From Pseudomonas bubulae (GTDB lineage: Bacteria; Pseudomonadota; Gammaproteobacteria; Pseudomonadales; Pseudomonadaceae): a stretch of DNA of 64,000 nt. A model generated the notes under the pieces. That model did not search any database. It had not been told where the DNA came from and saw only the letters and a list, made by a program, of their open reading frames with translations. Numbering within the stretch: position 1 is the stretch's first letter; the number at the start of each line of letters is the position of its first letter. This document shows, piece by piece, positions 36,004 through 45,420 of this stretch. The stretch spans positions 3,757,001 through 3,821,000 of the forward strand of contig NZ_CP146077.1 of NCBI RefSeq assembly GCF_037023725.1, given 5' to 3'. The translations under genes and the position numbers were made by a program.

Positions 36004-36651
36004 ATGGACCATCAAGCTCTGAAGACTCGTCATCGTCAGGAACGAGAAAGCCATCACCCTAATCTCACCTTGCGTGTCCATCGAGCGCTGAGCTGGCTCA
36101 ATCGGGCCGAACAGGCAGACGATGTCGACGGACGCTTTGTCTTTCTCTGGATTGCCTTTAACTCGGCCTACGCCACCGATATTGACGAGCAGTACCGGCT
36201 TTCCGAGCAAACCACATTCAAAGCGTTCCTGGACAAGCTGTGTGCACTCGACACTGCAACTCTGATCGAAAACCTGGTCTGGTCCGAGTTCTCCGGTAGC
36301 ATTCGCGCCTTACTGGATAACCCCTTCGTATTCCAGAGCTTCTGGGATCACCAGAACGGCAAGATCAGTGAGCAACAGTGGAAAGAGCGCTTCGCCAGCG
36401 GTCGGCGGGCAGCACAACAAGCCTTGGCCAACCGCAACACCCCCGCCGTACTCGGCGTTCTGTTCAATCGAATCTATACACTGCGCAACCAGGTAATGCA
36501 TGGGGGCGCAACCTGGAATAGCAGCGTGAATCGAGATCAGTTGCGCGACTGCTCGAACCTCCTCGGCAAGCTGGTGCCGGTGATTATTTTGCTGATGCTG
36601 GATAACCCCGAAACTCTCTGGGGGGATGCTTGCTATCCGGTTGTGGCTTAG
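36004..36651 (+). CDS. HEPN-domain protein with intact Rx4H motif
   Basis: HEPN proteins are helical RNases of toxin-antitoxin and abortive-infection systems, defined by an R-x(4-6)-H motif. Here RNQVMH occurs at about residues 161-166 in an all-helical context (LFNRIYTLRNQVMHGG), preceded by the typical FLWIAFNSAYATDID helix used in Apea-like/MAE_28990-like HEPN proteins. The 215-aa product is encoded on the + strand between two minus-strand blocks, so it is a separate unit with its own promoter in the 218-base gap after 35785. AAGGA lies about eleven bases before the ATG. No partner nucleotidyltransferase is next to it. Confidence 0.72.
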   Translation: MDHQALKTRHRQERESHHPNLTLRVHRALSWLNRAEQADDVDGRFVFLWIAFNSAYATDIDEQYRLSEQTTFKAFLDKLCALDTATLIENLVWSEFSGSIRALLDNPFVFQSFWDHQNGKISEQQWKERFASGRRAAQQALANRNTPAVLGVLFNRIYTLRNQVMHGGATWNSSVNRDQLRDCSNLLGKLVPVIILLMLDNPETLWGDACYPVVA

Positions 36652-36769
36652 GACGCCCGAAAAGAGCGCCCTGATCACCTACCAGGCCCCTGACACTTCA
36701 CCATCACGGCGCCCCTTGATCGCCGGTTAGCCGTGATGCGAGGAAACACCCAGTGCCATTAAAAAGCGG

Positions 36770-36796
36770 CTCCCCCTGATCAGCCCAGAGGGGGAG
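36770..36796 (-). terminator. Terminator between convergent HEPN and helicase genes
   Basis: CTCCCCCT and AGGGGGAG form an 8-bp stem seven bases after the SNF2 helicase stop, and on the minus strand the sequence continues to CGCTTTTT. It can terminate helicase transcription and may act on the + strand as well. Confidence 0.6.
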
Positions 36797-36802
36797 ATTG
36801 CT

Positions 36803-39436
36803 TCAAGCACTTCTTCCCAGCGGCGAAAAACACGGTGCGCCGGCCTTCAGCTCCGCCAGAAGTTGCTCATATGCCACATCGCCGTCTGCCTCCCTGGCCG
36901 GGATCACTTCACCATGTAATTGAGCGCGCAAGTCATCCCAACGCTCCAGCAAGACCTGCCAGTTATACTCGTCATAAGTCCCTCGAAAGATCACCGGGTG
37001 CACATCAATCTGCGGTAGCTGTGCGGGCGGACGGTTTTGTTTCAGTGCATCGTCAAGCTGGCGACTCCATTGACTGCCCACACGATCTACGCGACCTATC
37101 TGTTGCTCGACCACCCCAGGGTTCCACTCAGGGTGCATGAGAATGACGGTCTTGCAGGCCAAATGCAGGTTAAGCCCCTCACGACCAACTGTGGATTGAG
37201 CCACAAGCACACGGGGAAAGCTTTTGCTGCGATTAAAGGCCAGTTGCAGCAAACGCCGAGTGGATTGTTCAGTGCCGCCATACATCAAGCGAGCGAACCC
37301 CCCTTCCTGATGGCCCGACTCAGCTTGCAGGCGGGCCAGCAGCAACTCCCATTGCAATGCAGTTTCCTGGTTATCCGCAGCCTCGGGGTCGTCGTCCGTA
37401 CGCTGGTCGCTGGCAGCGCTCAGCAGTTGGCAAAAAGCCGTGCAGGTGTGCTCGGCAGTCAGGTGCTCGACATCCTCGCCAGTGAGGTCGAGAATCGCCC
37501 GGACAAACAGCGCGACGGGATGCTTCTCGACTGCCTCTGCCACCTCCCGGGTACGCTGCGCCGCCTCAAGGTGTTTGAGCATCGCCCGCGGGAGCGGATC
37601 GTCATGAGGCAGCCCTGTTTGCAGCCAGTCGAGCAAGTGTCGGCGAAATTGCTCACGACGGGCACTGTGGCTGTTGTATTGAGTGGCCAGAAGTTCAGGG
37701 ATGCGGCTCAGAGCCAGCGGACTTTGCAACTGACGGTGCGCAACCCGCACGGCAGCCCATTGCGAATGCTCATCGGAGTCTTCGTCACGGGTTTGAATGA
37801 CACTCTGCGGCCAGTATCGACCCGCCTGCAGACTGCGCAACATCTCCCGCGCGTTCAGCAAACGGACCAGGGCACGCATGGGCGCGGTGAAACGGCCGAA
37901 CACCAGGACCTTTTCATCTTGCCCGTGCGCCGCTTCGATGGCCGCGATTGTGGCCAGGATTGCCGGGTGTTCAAACAAATGGTGAGGTGTCTGAAACGCG
38001 TGAGCAGCCGTCTGCAACCACCATTGCACGCGTTGTTGGCGCTTGTTATCGACAGTACTGGTTTGCTCGTCAACCGCCAACACCGAAGAATCCTCCGGCT
38101 CGTTGATCTGCGCTAACAAGTCAGCAATGCCGTGCCCGTTGGCCAAGGTCAACCGCAAGCGTTTGGCGGTTACGTTTTCGTCCAGCCGCGCGGTCACCGA
38201 GAGAGCTTCTGTCGCGCACACGGCCTGGCGCCAAGGTAGGCTCAGAGTGCCTACATCCACACTGACCGCGCTATCTGTGTTGCGATAATTTTTGCCCTGA
38301 GTCAGCTCGGTGAAGCGCGCGACATCCACATCTTCACGCTTGTCCCGACGCAACAGGTAGGGGCTCAGCGCCGATTGAAAGGCACTGGCAGTCACCTGAT
38401 AGTGCTGACGGGCAGTGTCACTGGAACGCCAATGGGCGCGCAGATGACGAATGGCCTGGGCAAAGTCATTGATCACCGGTTGCAGGCGATCACGCACCGG
38501 CTCGTCGAGGCCAAGCCGCTCGAAGGTTTGCCGCCACTGCTCGACATCAAGCTCCACCGGGGTTGCGGTCATGCATAAACGACGGCTCTGCAACGTGCTC
38601 TGCAGCACATTACCGAGCAATCGGCTCAAGCCGCTGTCACTGCCGCGACTTTTGTGCGCCTCATCAATCACCACCAGGTCGAAGGTCCCCAGGCCAAACC
38701 CGACCACCTGTTCCAGCCAGTCCCGATGCGGGGTACCGCTGCTGTAATCCGTCTGATTTCTGGGATCCGGCCAAGCATTTTGGTTGTTGAGGTTGGCCAG
38801 CCAGGTGCAAGCCGGTTGCCGAGGATCTTGGTTGATGTGCTTGACGATACTCGCGGCCGCCTGCTCGACCCAAGAATCATAAGGACAGGAGGCATGGAAC
38901 CCGTTGGGGTATTTGAAACCTGCGTCCTTGCGCCAGCGCGCCAAGACTAACGGCAGCAACTCTCGACGCCAGCGCGAGGTGTGCTCGCCCATGCGCCAAT
39001 TGGCAAAGGCCTGCGACAGCACCAGGGTGGGCGCCTCAAACCAGGGCTTGTCTGGTGTGATTTCTTCACCACTCCAAGCTTCAAGGTAGCGGTAAAGCCC
39101 ACGCAGCATCGCCGGGGCATCGACGCCGCCGCGCTTCAACTCGTCATGCCACTGATAACCCAGCCCAGGTGGGGCCACAACGGCCACGCGACCGCCAGCG
39201 TGGTTAACCGCCCGAATCAACTCCACCGCGATACGGGTCTTACCCATGCCGACCTCGTCAGCCAGCACCACGCCGTGGTCGCCAATACGCTCGGCTAGCG
39301 CATGCAGACTGGCGCGCTGACCTGGATTCAGGTGGGCGGCCGCCTCACCCTCGGCACAGGCGAGTTGTTGCTGCTGGGACGCCCTTTCGCGCAGTGCAAC
39401 CGCAACCGTTGCCCAGTTAAACGTTCCAGACGTCAT
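36803..39436 (-). CDS. SNF2/RapA-type helicase
   Basis: The 877-aa protein is a superfamily 2 translocase of the SNF2 group. LADEVGMGKT (Walker A, about residues 59-67), APPGLGYQW (motif Ia), VVIDEAHKSRG (DEAH), CMTATPVEL (motif III), and in the second lobe VAQSTVGREGLNLHLACKTVILMHPEWNPGVVEQQIGRVDRVG (motifs V-VI) are all intact. The start is set at ATG 39436, whose A overlaps the upstream PLD stop (ATGA). It is last in a coupled trio with an unknown protein and a PLD-type nuclease. DISARM pairs a SNF2 helicase (DrmD) and PLD (DrmC), but the methylase and DrmA/DrmB are not here. Confidence 0.9.
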   Translation of the reverse strand: MTSGTFNWATVAVALRERASQQQQLACAEGEAAAHLNPGQRASLHALAERIGDHGVVLADEVGMGKTRIAVELIRAVNHAGGRVAVVAPPGLGYQWHDELKRGGVDAPAMLRGLYRYLEAWSGEEITPDKPWFEAPTLVLSQAFANWRMGEHTSRWRRELLPLVLARWRKDAGFKYPNGFHASCPYDSWVEQAAASIVKHINQDPRQPACTWLANLNNQNAWPDPRNQTDYSSGTPHRDWLEQVVGFGLGTFDLVVIDEAHKSRGSDSGLSRLLGNVLQSTLQSRRLCMTATPVELDVEQWRQTFERLGLDEPVRDRLQPVINDFAQAIRHLRAHWRSSDTARQHYQVTASAFQSALSPYLLRRDKREDVDVARFTELTQGKNYRNTDSAVSVDVGTLSLPWRQAVCATEALSVTARLDENVTAKRLRLTLANGHGIADLLAQINEPEDSSVLAVDEQTSTVDNKRQQRVQWWLQTAAHAFQTPHHLFEHPAILATIAAIEAAHGQDEKVLVFGRFTAPMRALVRLLNAREMLRSLQAGRYWPQSVIQTRDEDSDEHSQWAAVRVAHRQLQSPLALSRIPELLATQYNSHSARREQFRRHLLDWLQTGLPHDDPLPRAMLKHLEAAQRTREVAEAVEKHPVALFVRAILDLTGEDVEHLTAEHTCTAFCQLLSAASDQRTDDDPEAADNQETALQWELLLARLQAESGHQEGGFARLMYGGTEQSTRRLLQLAFNRSKSFPRVLVAQSTVGREGLNLHLACKTVILMHPEWNPGVVEQQIGRVDRVGSQWSRQLDDALKQNRPPAQLPQIDVHPVIFRGTYDEYNWQVLLERWDDLRAQLHGEVIPAREADGDVAYEQLLAELKAGAPCFSPLGRSA

Positions 39437-41424
39437 GCTGGGGCTCCCAGGGGGTGTGAGTGATCTAGCGCCCAATGCGCCTCGATATGGTTCAACGCCG
39501 CCTCGTAGCGCTGTCCCGCCAGGTGCTCTGGCGTTTCCGCGAAGTGGGGCCTGAACGCTGCCTGGCGCAAGGCATGAATCGGGTTGAGCTTGAGGGCCAG
39601 AAACGCTTGCAACAACTCGCAGCCACTGGCCTGGATGAGCGATTGCTCCAGACGCGCACACCAGACAGGCCAATCGATGGGCTCAAGCGCGGTCTGTTTC
39701 GCCGCAATGCCCTCAATTAACGCCATCATTTGCCGGATTGGATAACGTGCCGTCTCTTGAGCACGCCGAGGGCTCTCCTGCCGGCTACCTGAACGCAGGC
39801 TGTGATCAAAGGCGTCGGGCAGCTCCTCCTCACTGGGCAGCTGCGGAAAACCCTCGAGCTGACGCCATGCATCCTCCAGGCTGATGTCCGGCAGTTCCGT
39901 GGCCGCCAGGCGACCAAAGCCATCGAGCACCGGCACGGCCATAAACTGCTCAGTATTTTCCACTTGCCAGCGTATGAGCACCTGACGTGGCCGCTGACCA
40001 CACCATCTAAAACCTTGCCCGTCGACGTAAGTGCACGGTTGATGCGAAGGATCGAGCACCACATAATCAACTTCTAAGTCGTCTTCACTGCTTAACCAGC
40101 CTTGCTCCGGCGTTTGCGCTTCCCGCCACACCAAGTATGCCACGCGGGCCGCACTGAACACTTCGCTGCCCACTTCAAACGCCTCACCCGTCTGCAACGC
40201 TTCAGGCCTGCATGTGAGTTGCCGTTGAATCGGCAGGTAATAGCCAATCGACTCAGGGTCGGCGACGGCCATGTGTTGCGGGTGCCAGTTCAACGGCGTC
40301 GGTGCGAACACCACCCCAGCCTCAAGATTGCCCAGGTGACGTCCCATTTTCAGGGTAAAACCCTGCGGGGTAAGATTGCCTGACCCCAGATACAGCCAGG
40401 GATTGGCAGTCTTGTTCGAGTGCCCCGTCTCACTGGCGCTGAAGATAAACTTGGCATGTAAAGTACGTTTTTGCGCGTGGGAAAAATACCCCGGCTGAGC
40501 CGCTGGCCGCACGCTGATGTCGGCCGCAGTCAACATCGCCAATGCCTCAACAACACCCTGACAGCCGCCTTCGTTGACGAACAGATTGACATCGCTGGAC
40601 ATCGTCAACAGCCGCGGCCCTCCCCCTTCACCGCGCAAACCGCGGACAACCTGCAACGGCACCGACGGCGTTTTTCCGAGCAATGAGGACTCGTAAAATC
40701 CCGATCCCATGGCCAGGTAGTTACGCGCAACCCCTCGCCCCGAAGCGCTCACCACCTTCGCGGGCAATTGGGCGAGCAGCGACGCTGTGCGGTTATCGAA
40801 AAACCGCGCGCTCAAACCAGAGGCTTTCAATGTGATCTGCTTGAACAGCAGCGTATCCATATCCGTGATGGCTTTTGCCGTCAGCGGGTTGGCGAGTAGT
40901 ACACGACTGTCGTATTGCTGACGCAGCCACGACAGTAAATCCCAGGCACCAGAGATGTCCGTGCGCGCCTGCTGCGTCGTTTCGGTAGGTGAGCGCAGGT
41001 CATCACTGTGCAAGTCCAGACGCCAGACCAGGTCAAGACTGTGCTCCAGGGTCTGGCGAGTCCAATTACCGGTGCAGACCAGCAAACGCACACTCCAGAC
41101 GTCACTCCGGGCGGTGCTGCGGTAAGTCAGCACTGCCACCTTGGCGTGCATCAAGTTGAACGGCAAAGCAGCTTTCGCCCAAGGTAAATGCAACAGCCCG
41201 GGGACTTCGATGGGAGTGATTTGGGGCGCACGTGGATCCAGTAATAACGCCAGTGAGGTATCCCCAGTGTAGGCTCGCTGGTTGGCTTGCCGGAGAGTGA
41301 AGCGTTCAAGGGCATCGTTAAGAAAGCTATCGTCAGCCGAGAAGCCACACAACCAGCCGAAATGGCCGGTAAAACCATCTGGTGTTTCGAAATGCTGAGC
41401 CAGTGATGCCGGAACCTGACTCAT
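39433..41424 (-). CDS. Phospholipase D-like nuclease
   Basis: The 663-aa protein has two PLD half-sites: LMHAKVAVLTYRS with a downstream CTGNWT (about residues 92-118) and LHAKFIFSASE with LGSGNLT (about 325-355), i.e. two H-x-K signatures each followed by a G-S/T-G-N element. Proteins of this type are nucleases or phosphodiesterases; DrmC in DISARM is one. The C-terminal third is unrecognised and acidic. Its start overlaps the upstream gene's stop and its stop overlaps the helicase start (both ATGA), so three proteins are made in equal amount, probably as a complex. Confidence 0.82.
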   Translation of the reverse strand: MSQVPASLAQHFETPDGFTGHFGWLCGFSADDSFLNDALERFTLRQANQRAYTGDTSLALLLDPRAPQITPIEVPGLLHLPWAKAALPFNLMHAKVAVLTYRSTARSDVWSVRLLVCTGNWTRQTLEHSLDLVWRLDLHSDDLRSPTETTQQARTDISGAWDLLSWLRQQYDSRVLLANPLTAKAITDMDTLLFKQITLKASGLSARFFDNRTASLLAQLPAKVVSASGRGVARNYLAMGSGFYESSLLGKTPSVPLQVVRGLRGEGGGPRLLTMSSDVNLFVNEGGCQGVVEALAMLTAADISVRPAAQPGYFSHAQKRTLHAKFIFSASETGHSNKTANPWLYLGSGNLTPQGFTLKMGRHLGNLEAGVVFAPTPLNWHPQHMAVADPESIGYYLPIQRQLTCRPEALQTGEAFEVGSEVFSAARVAYLVWREAQTPEQGWLSSEDDLEVDYVVLDPSHQPCTYVDGQGFRWCGQRPRQVLIRWQVENTEQFMAVPVLDGFGRLAATELPDISLEDAWRQLEGFPQLPSEEELPDAFDHSLRSGSRQESPRRAQETARYPIRQMMALIEGIAAKQTALEPIDWPVWCARLEQSLIQASGCELLQAFLALKLNPIHALRQAAFRPHFAETPEHLAGQRYEAALNHIEAHWALDHSHPLGAPA

Positions 41425-42716
41425 AGACTCACCTCGGCCACTGCAGCGGATGGGGTCTGCGCGAGCCAGATGTCCAATTGGCCTTGCAGGTCCAGATCCA
41501 ACTGATATAGGCGTTCCACACGCGGAGAAATCCAGGCCGGTAGCGCATTCTCGGCGACCTGACCTTGAGGTTCGCCAGCAGGTTGATCGGTGACCGCCAA
41601 CACCTCAAACTGAAAGGCACTTCCAGGCAGCACCTGCGTGCCCTGCAAGCGCAGCACCCGACCGTCTCGGCTCACCAGGCTGGCCAGCACATGGGACTCT
41701 TCAGGAGCACTGCAATCAAGGCAAAAGCGCGCGGCGACCGCATCGGTTCGCTGCGCCAAAGGGTTATCCAAAAACAGACGGGCCAGCTCGCGCAAATGCC
41801 CGATACGGGTTGAGATCAGCTCGGGGATGCTCTCCCCTAACCGAAACTGTGGTCGACTCGATGCCGCCATGTACTGCTCCAAGCCATCCAGCACCTGGTA
41901 GGCGGCATCCTGAACCTGAAAGAACAGCGCCCCGTAGTGCAAGTCGTTCCAGTGTTCGACGTCAATGTCATTCGGCCGAGCGCCCCAGTCAAACACCGCA
42001 GGATGAGCGTCGCGGGCCTGCACCCAGCGGCGTATGGCAGCGCGCTGCAACCCACCACGGGCAGACGCGAGGTCGGTATTGAGGCGACGCGACAACAATG
42101 CTCGCGCTTGGGCAGGTAATAGCTGCAAGGGTGAAAGCACTGCCGCAGTGGGAGCTTTCAATTGATTGACCGAACGGCCCTTTTGCGCCCATTGCAATAA
42201 GAGTTCCAACTGCGCGCCGTCATCCCCACAGCAGGCGTTAATAAACTCATAACCAAACGCCGTGCACATAAAGGCATTGAATCGCTCTCCCTGGGCACGT
42301 ACCAAACCCAAGGTCAACAACGCCTGGCCAGTGCCCATGCGCATTGGCTGGCTGACATAAAAGCCAGGTTTGCACAGCGCCTGGAAATCAAAATCGGCCT
42401 TGCCGCGCAGCTTTTCCGAACCCCGCACGCGGGAATCACCCTGGCCCTGGTTGTGCTTGAGGGCGAAGTAACAACCCAAGGCTTCAATAGCATTGGCAAC
42501 CGTAATGTTCGACACATTGACCTGGCGCTCGCGCAACTTTTGAGCAAGTGCAATGCCCAGCATCGCCAGCAGCAGCTGTTTGGCGTACCACACCCCGCCC
42601 ATGCCCGGTACCGCACGCTCATTGTACTCACGCACAGCAGCACCAAGGTCCAAGGTACGGGTTCGTCTCTCGCCCCCCAATTGCTCGGGGCCCAAAAGCC
42701 CCCACATCATGCTCAT
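41421..42716 (-). CDS. Unrecognised 431-aa protein, first gene of the PLD-helicase trio
   Basis: I do not recognise a family. The protein is soluble and mostly helical; a notable stretch is YFALKHNQGQGDSRVRGSEKLRGKADFDFQ and CDDGAQ-like acidic loop FINACCGDDGAQ. The C-terminal part (after about residue 340) has a beta-rich tail. The ATG at 42716 has AAGGAAG seven bases upstream; an in-frame TTG precedes it. It heads the operon and overlaps the PLD gene by four bases. By position it may be the specificity or assembly subunit, but nothing in the sequence proves it. Confidence 0.68.
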   Translation of the reverse strand: MSMMWGLLGPEQLGGERRTRTLDLGAAVREYNERAVPGMGGVWYAKQLLLAMLGIALAQKLRERQVNVSNITVANAIEALGCYFALKHNQGQGDSRVRGSEKLRGKADFDFQALCKPGFYVSQPMRMGTGQALLTLGLVRAQGERFNAFMCTAFGYEFINACCGDDGAQLELLLQWAQKGRSVNQLKAPTAAVLSPLQLLPAQARALLSRRLNTDLASARGGLQRAAIRRWVQARDAHPAVFDWGARPNDIDVEHWNDLHYGALFFQVQDAAYQVLDGLEQYMAASSRPQFRLGESIPELISTRIGHLRELARLFLDNPLAQRTDAVAARFCLDCSAPEESHVLASLVSRDGRVLRLQGTQVLPGSAFQFEVLAVTDQPAGEPQGQVAENALPAWISPRVERLYQLDLDLQGQLDIWLAQTPSAAVAEVSL

Positions 42717-43177
42717 CAAGAGGCTTCCTTAGCGGTTTGGTCGGTGTACTGTCGGCGTAGTCGAGAACACGAGGCACTTTCGTGCAGGGTCCGCTAAATG
42801 CCAGCGAGGATAGAGGGGGAAGTGTGAACTGGAGCTCACTTCCGGATGACGGGCGAGCGCGCAAATTTACGCATGGCCAAGAACAGTAGCAAAATGCCAC
42901 AATTGCGTCCATATCTGCCTTGGGACGGCTTGCAATGCCCATCCCTTCATAGCATAACCGTCTGCGCGCACAAGGAAGTTGCCCATGTCTGCCCCTGCGT
43001 TGATTGATACCCCTCTCATACCTGCACCGTCAAAACGGACATCCACCCTGCTCATATCAGCGTGGGTTCGGCACACTGCGCGCCCTGCACCCTGATACCG
43101 GACACGACACAAGATGTCGTCGGCAGGCTCGATCCTCACTCGCCTGTTCTCCATACAAATTAGCGAGAGATACGTTC
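42717..43177. promoter_or_regulatory. Divergent promoter region of the two operons
   Basis: This 461-base gap separates the minus-strand trio from the + strand dynamin operon and must contain both promoters. A minus-strand frame at 42867-43154 reads like a protein (MENRRVRIEPADDILCRVRY onward) but has no ribosome site; it is left as doubtful. No clear inverted repeat resembling the WYL dyad was seen. Confidence 0.4.
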
Positions 43178-43600
43178 ATGCCTGAGTCCTTCTACCCATC
43201 ACAAAAACGCTCGCGACATCCAACCATGTTCCTGGCCATCGACATGTGGGGGATCGAAGGCGAGTACGCTGACGGGAACTGGCATGTTTTGCTTCACCGG
43301 TTCGCAGTGGACTGGAGCCAGAAGCATCCTGAGCAGGCCACTGCCACCCTGTGGTCAAGCGTTCAACCCTGCAGCATTTTCACCAACGGATCTTCCTGCT
43401 ACATCGCTGGCAGCGCCCACTTACCAGATGCTTTTTTTCAGCAACTGGAGGTTTTTCTGCGCGCAGCATTCGGCGACTGTGCACGTATTGGCGGAGAAAT
43501 TCAGGTCAACGTGGATGAGTGGCGGGTGTACCTGCACTTCGAGAGCGGTGGTATCTGGGAAAAATACAACAGTTACGAATGGCGCGCGCTCGAGTTGTGA
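43178..43600 (+). CDS. Small protein preceding the dynamin operon
   Basis: The 140-aa product starts at ATG 43178 with GCGAGAGA upstream. It is acidic and aromatic-rich, with two Trp-Gly/Trp-Ser patches (IDMWGIEGEY, LHRFAVDWSQ) and a hydrophobic strand pattern; no motif is recognised. It ends 62 bases before the first dynamin gene and is probably co-transcribed with it. It could be an inhibitor or adaptor, but this is inference from position. Confidence 0.6.
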   Translation: MPESFYPSQKRSRHPTMFLAIDMWGIEGEYADGNWHVLLHRFAVDWSQKHPEQATATLWSSVQPCSIFTNGSSCYIAGSAHLPDAFFQQLEVFLRAAFGDCARIGGEIQVNVDEWRVYLHFESGGIWEKYNSYEWRALEL

Positions 43601-43662
43601 AGCGCCTTAGGCAGCAGTCGACGAACACATATTCATAATTAGACGCAAGGATTCGTACTGCG

Positions 43663-45420
43663 ATGTTGAATACTCAACGCACCTACCTCAATTACCTGAA
43701 CGCCATTTTTCCTGTTATTGCAGATACCGCTCTCCAGTCCGATGAGGTAACGCGACTGCAGAACGATATCGAGCATACCGAACTGCTTGTTCCTGTAATC
43801 GGTGCCTTCAGCGCCGGCAAAAGCAGTTTGCTGAATACTTTTCTGGGTGAAACTATCCTCAGTGTTGGCCTGACACCTGAAACAGAATTGGCCACAGAGT
43901 TGCGCTACAGCAGCGACCCGCACCTATTGGCCATGCGCCTGGACGGCAGCGCTGAACGCATGGACATCACGGCGCTGGCCACCCTCAAGGCGCGTGCCCA
44001 CGAATTCACGCACCTTCAGTTGTACCTGGACAACCCACGTCTCAAGGCCTTGCCCTCACTGGTTCTGGTCGATATGCCGGGCTTCGGCTCTTCGCTGTCC
44101 AACCACAACAAAGCCATCGCCTATTACCTGCCCCGTGGTGTGCACTTCATCGTGGTCACCAGCGTTGAGGATGGCAATATCACTCAGTCAATGCTGCGCC
44201 AATTGGACGATCTGCACACCTACGGCCGCGCGTTCACGTTCCTGCTGAACAAGACCAACCTGCGCTCAGATGAGCAGGTGCAGGACGTCGCCGAACTGGT
44301 CGATGAACAGATCAAGATCAACTTTGCCGATACCCGTCCATTGGTGCGTGTTGGGCTCGACGCAGCCCCTCGTCTGACCGAAGTCCTGGCCTCACTGCAA
44401 CCGGAACAGATCATCCGTGATGTGTTCGAAGATCGCCTCAAAGACCTGACCCACTCACTGCTCAACCAAATTAATCTGGCACTGGCATCATTGCAAAAAA
44501 CCCAGGGCGAAAATCAACACGCACTAAACGAACTGGCCCAGGGCATTCGAAAAGTCGAGCGCCAGCGCGACAACATTCTCGAAGACTTACGCGATCAGCA
44601 ACTAGAACGAACCGTGGAATATTGCCTCAGTGCCGCGGGTCGCGAGCTGGATAGCGTGCAGTCGGAACTGGTCAGTGCGGCCGTCGCGGGGAATCAGGAA
44701 GCGTTTTCGCGAATTGTCTCAGAGGTCGTTCGCGGCTCAATGACGCGCTCAATCAAGGACCAGATGGACCATCTCAGTAGCACCGTGGTGACGGATTTTG
44801 CTCAAGCCTTGGGCGATCTGGGCCAGAGCATGGGACAGTTCAACAATGAACAGAACTGGCTCGGGCAGATCACAGACAGGATCAACCGTACGCTGCACAA
44901 GACCGGAGAAACCCTGGGCCACTGGAATGGCACATTGGCTGAGCGCAATGGCCGCGAGCTGGAACGCCTTAAGCAGGAAACTGGCTGGGAGCATGGAAAG
45001 CCGCTGCCCCGTGTGACATACCAAGGCTTGACCACTGTTCTGGCAGTCACTACCTCGGTGGTCAACCCCCTCATCGAACTGGCGATCATCTTCCTCCCCA
45101 ATATTCTCGCGTTCATCAATGAAGGGCGCCTACGCGAGCAACTGCGTCAGAAGGTAATCAACGAAGTAATTCCTGCGGTCAAGCGTGAAATGCGTGAGCG
45201 CCTGCACACCCTGCTCCACGAACAGATGAACACTTTAGTGACCCAGGTTAGCAGCGAGTTCGAGCGGGAGATCGGTGAAAAACAACGCCTGATTGACGAG
45301 ATGATAGCTAATCGCCAGCATGATGCCGAGGCAGCACAGCAGCAGCTCGAGCTCTTGATTCAGTGCCGGGAACAACTGCAACAACTGGCCAAACAAGCCC
45401 TTTACGAGGTTCAGTCATGA
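43663..45420 (+). CDS. Dynamin-like GTPase 1 (LeoA-like)
   Basis: The 585-aa protein has the GTPase motifs GAFSAGKS (G1, residues 47-54), a Thr in TPETELATEL (G2 region), DMPGFGS (G3, about 138) and LNKTN (G4-like, Asn instead of the usual Asp). Helical middle and tail follow, with a hydrophobic paddle-like segment (VLAVTTSVVNPLIELAIIFLPNILAF) that could insert in membrane. Such bacterial dynamins remodel or guard membranes; LeoA of E. coli is of this size. It overlaps the next gene by ATGA, so all three GTPases are coupled. Leo/Eleos systems combine two or three dynamins of this kind for phage resistance. Confidence 0.85.
   Translation: MLNTQRTYLNYLNAIFPVIADTALQSDEVTRLQNDIEHTELLVPVIGAFSAGKSSLLNTFLGETILSVGLTPETELATELRYSSDPHLLAMRLDGSAERMDITALATLKARAHEFTHLQLYLDNPRLKALPSLVLVDMPGFGSSLSNHNKAIAYYLPRGVHFIVVTSVEDGNITQSMLRQLDDLHTYGRAFTFLLNKTNLRSDEQVQDVAELVDEQIKINFADTRPLVRVGLDAAPRLTEVLASLQPEQIIRDVFEDRLKDLTHSLLNQINLALASLQKTQGENQHALNELAQGIRKVERQRDNILEDLRDQQLERTVEYCLSAAGRELDSVQSELVSAAVAGNQEAFSRIVSEVVRGSMTRSIKDQMDHLSSTVVTDFAQALGDLGQSMGQFNNEQNWLGQITDRINRTLHKTGETLGHWNGTLAERNGRELERLKQETGWEHGKPLPRVTYQGLTTVLAVTTSVVNPLIELAIIFLPNILAFINEGRLREQLRQKVINEVIPAVKREMRERLHTLLHEQMNTLVTQVSSEFEREIGEKQRLIDEMIANRQHDAEAAQQQLELLIQCREQLQQLAKQALYEVQS

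Noticed and set aside
36803..42716. A complete DISARM system
   Set aside because: No DNA methylase and no DrmA/DrmB pair in this block; the DUF1998 helicase at 57-63 kb is of DruE type and separated by 15 kb.
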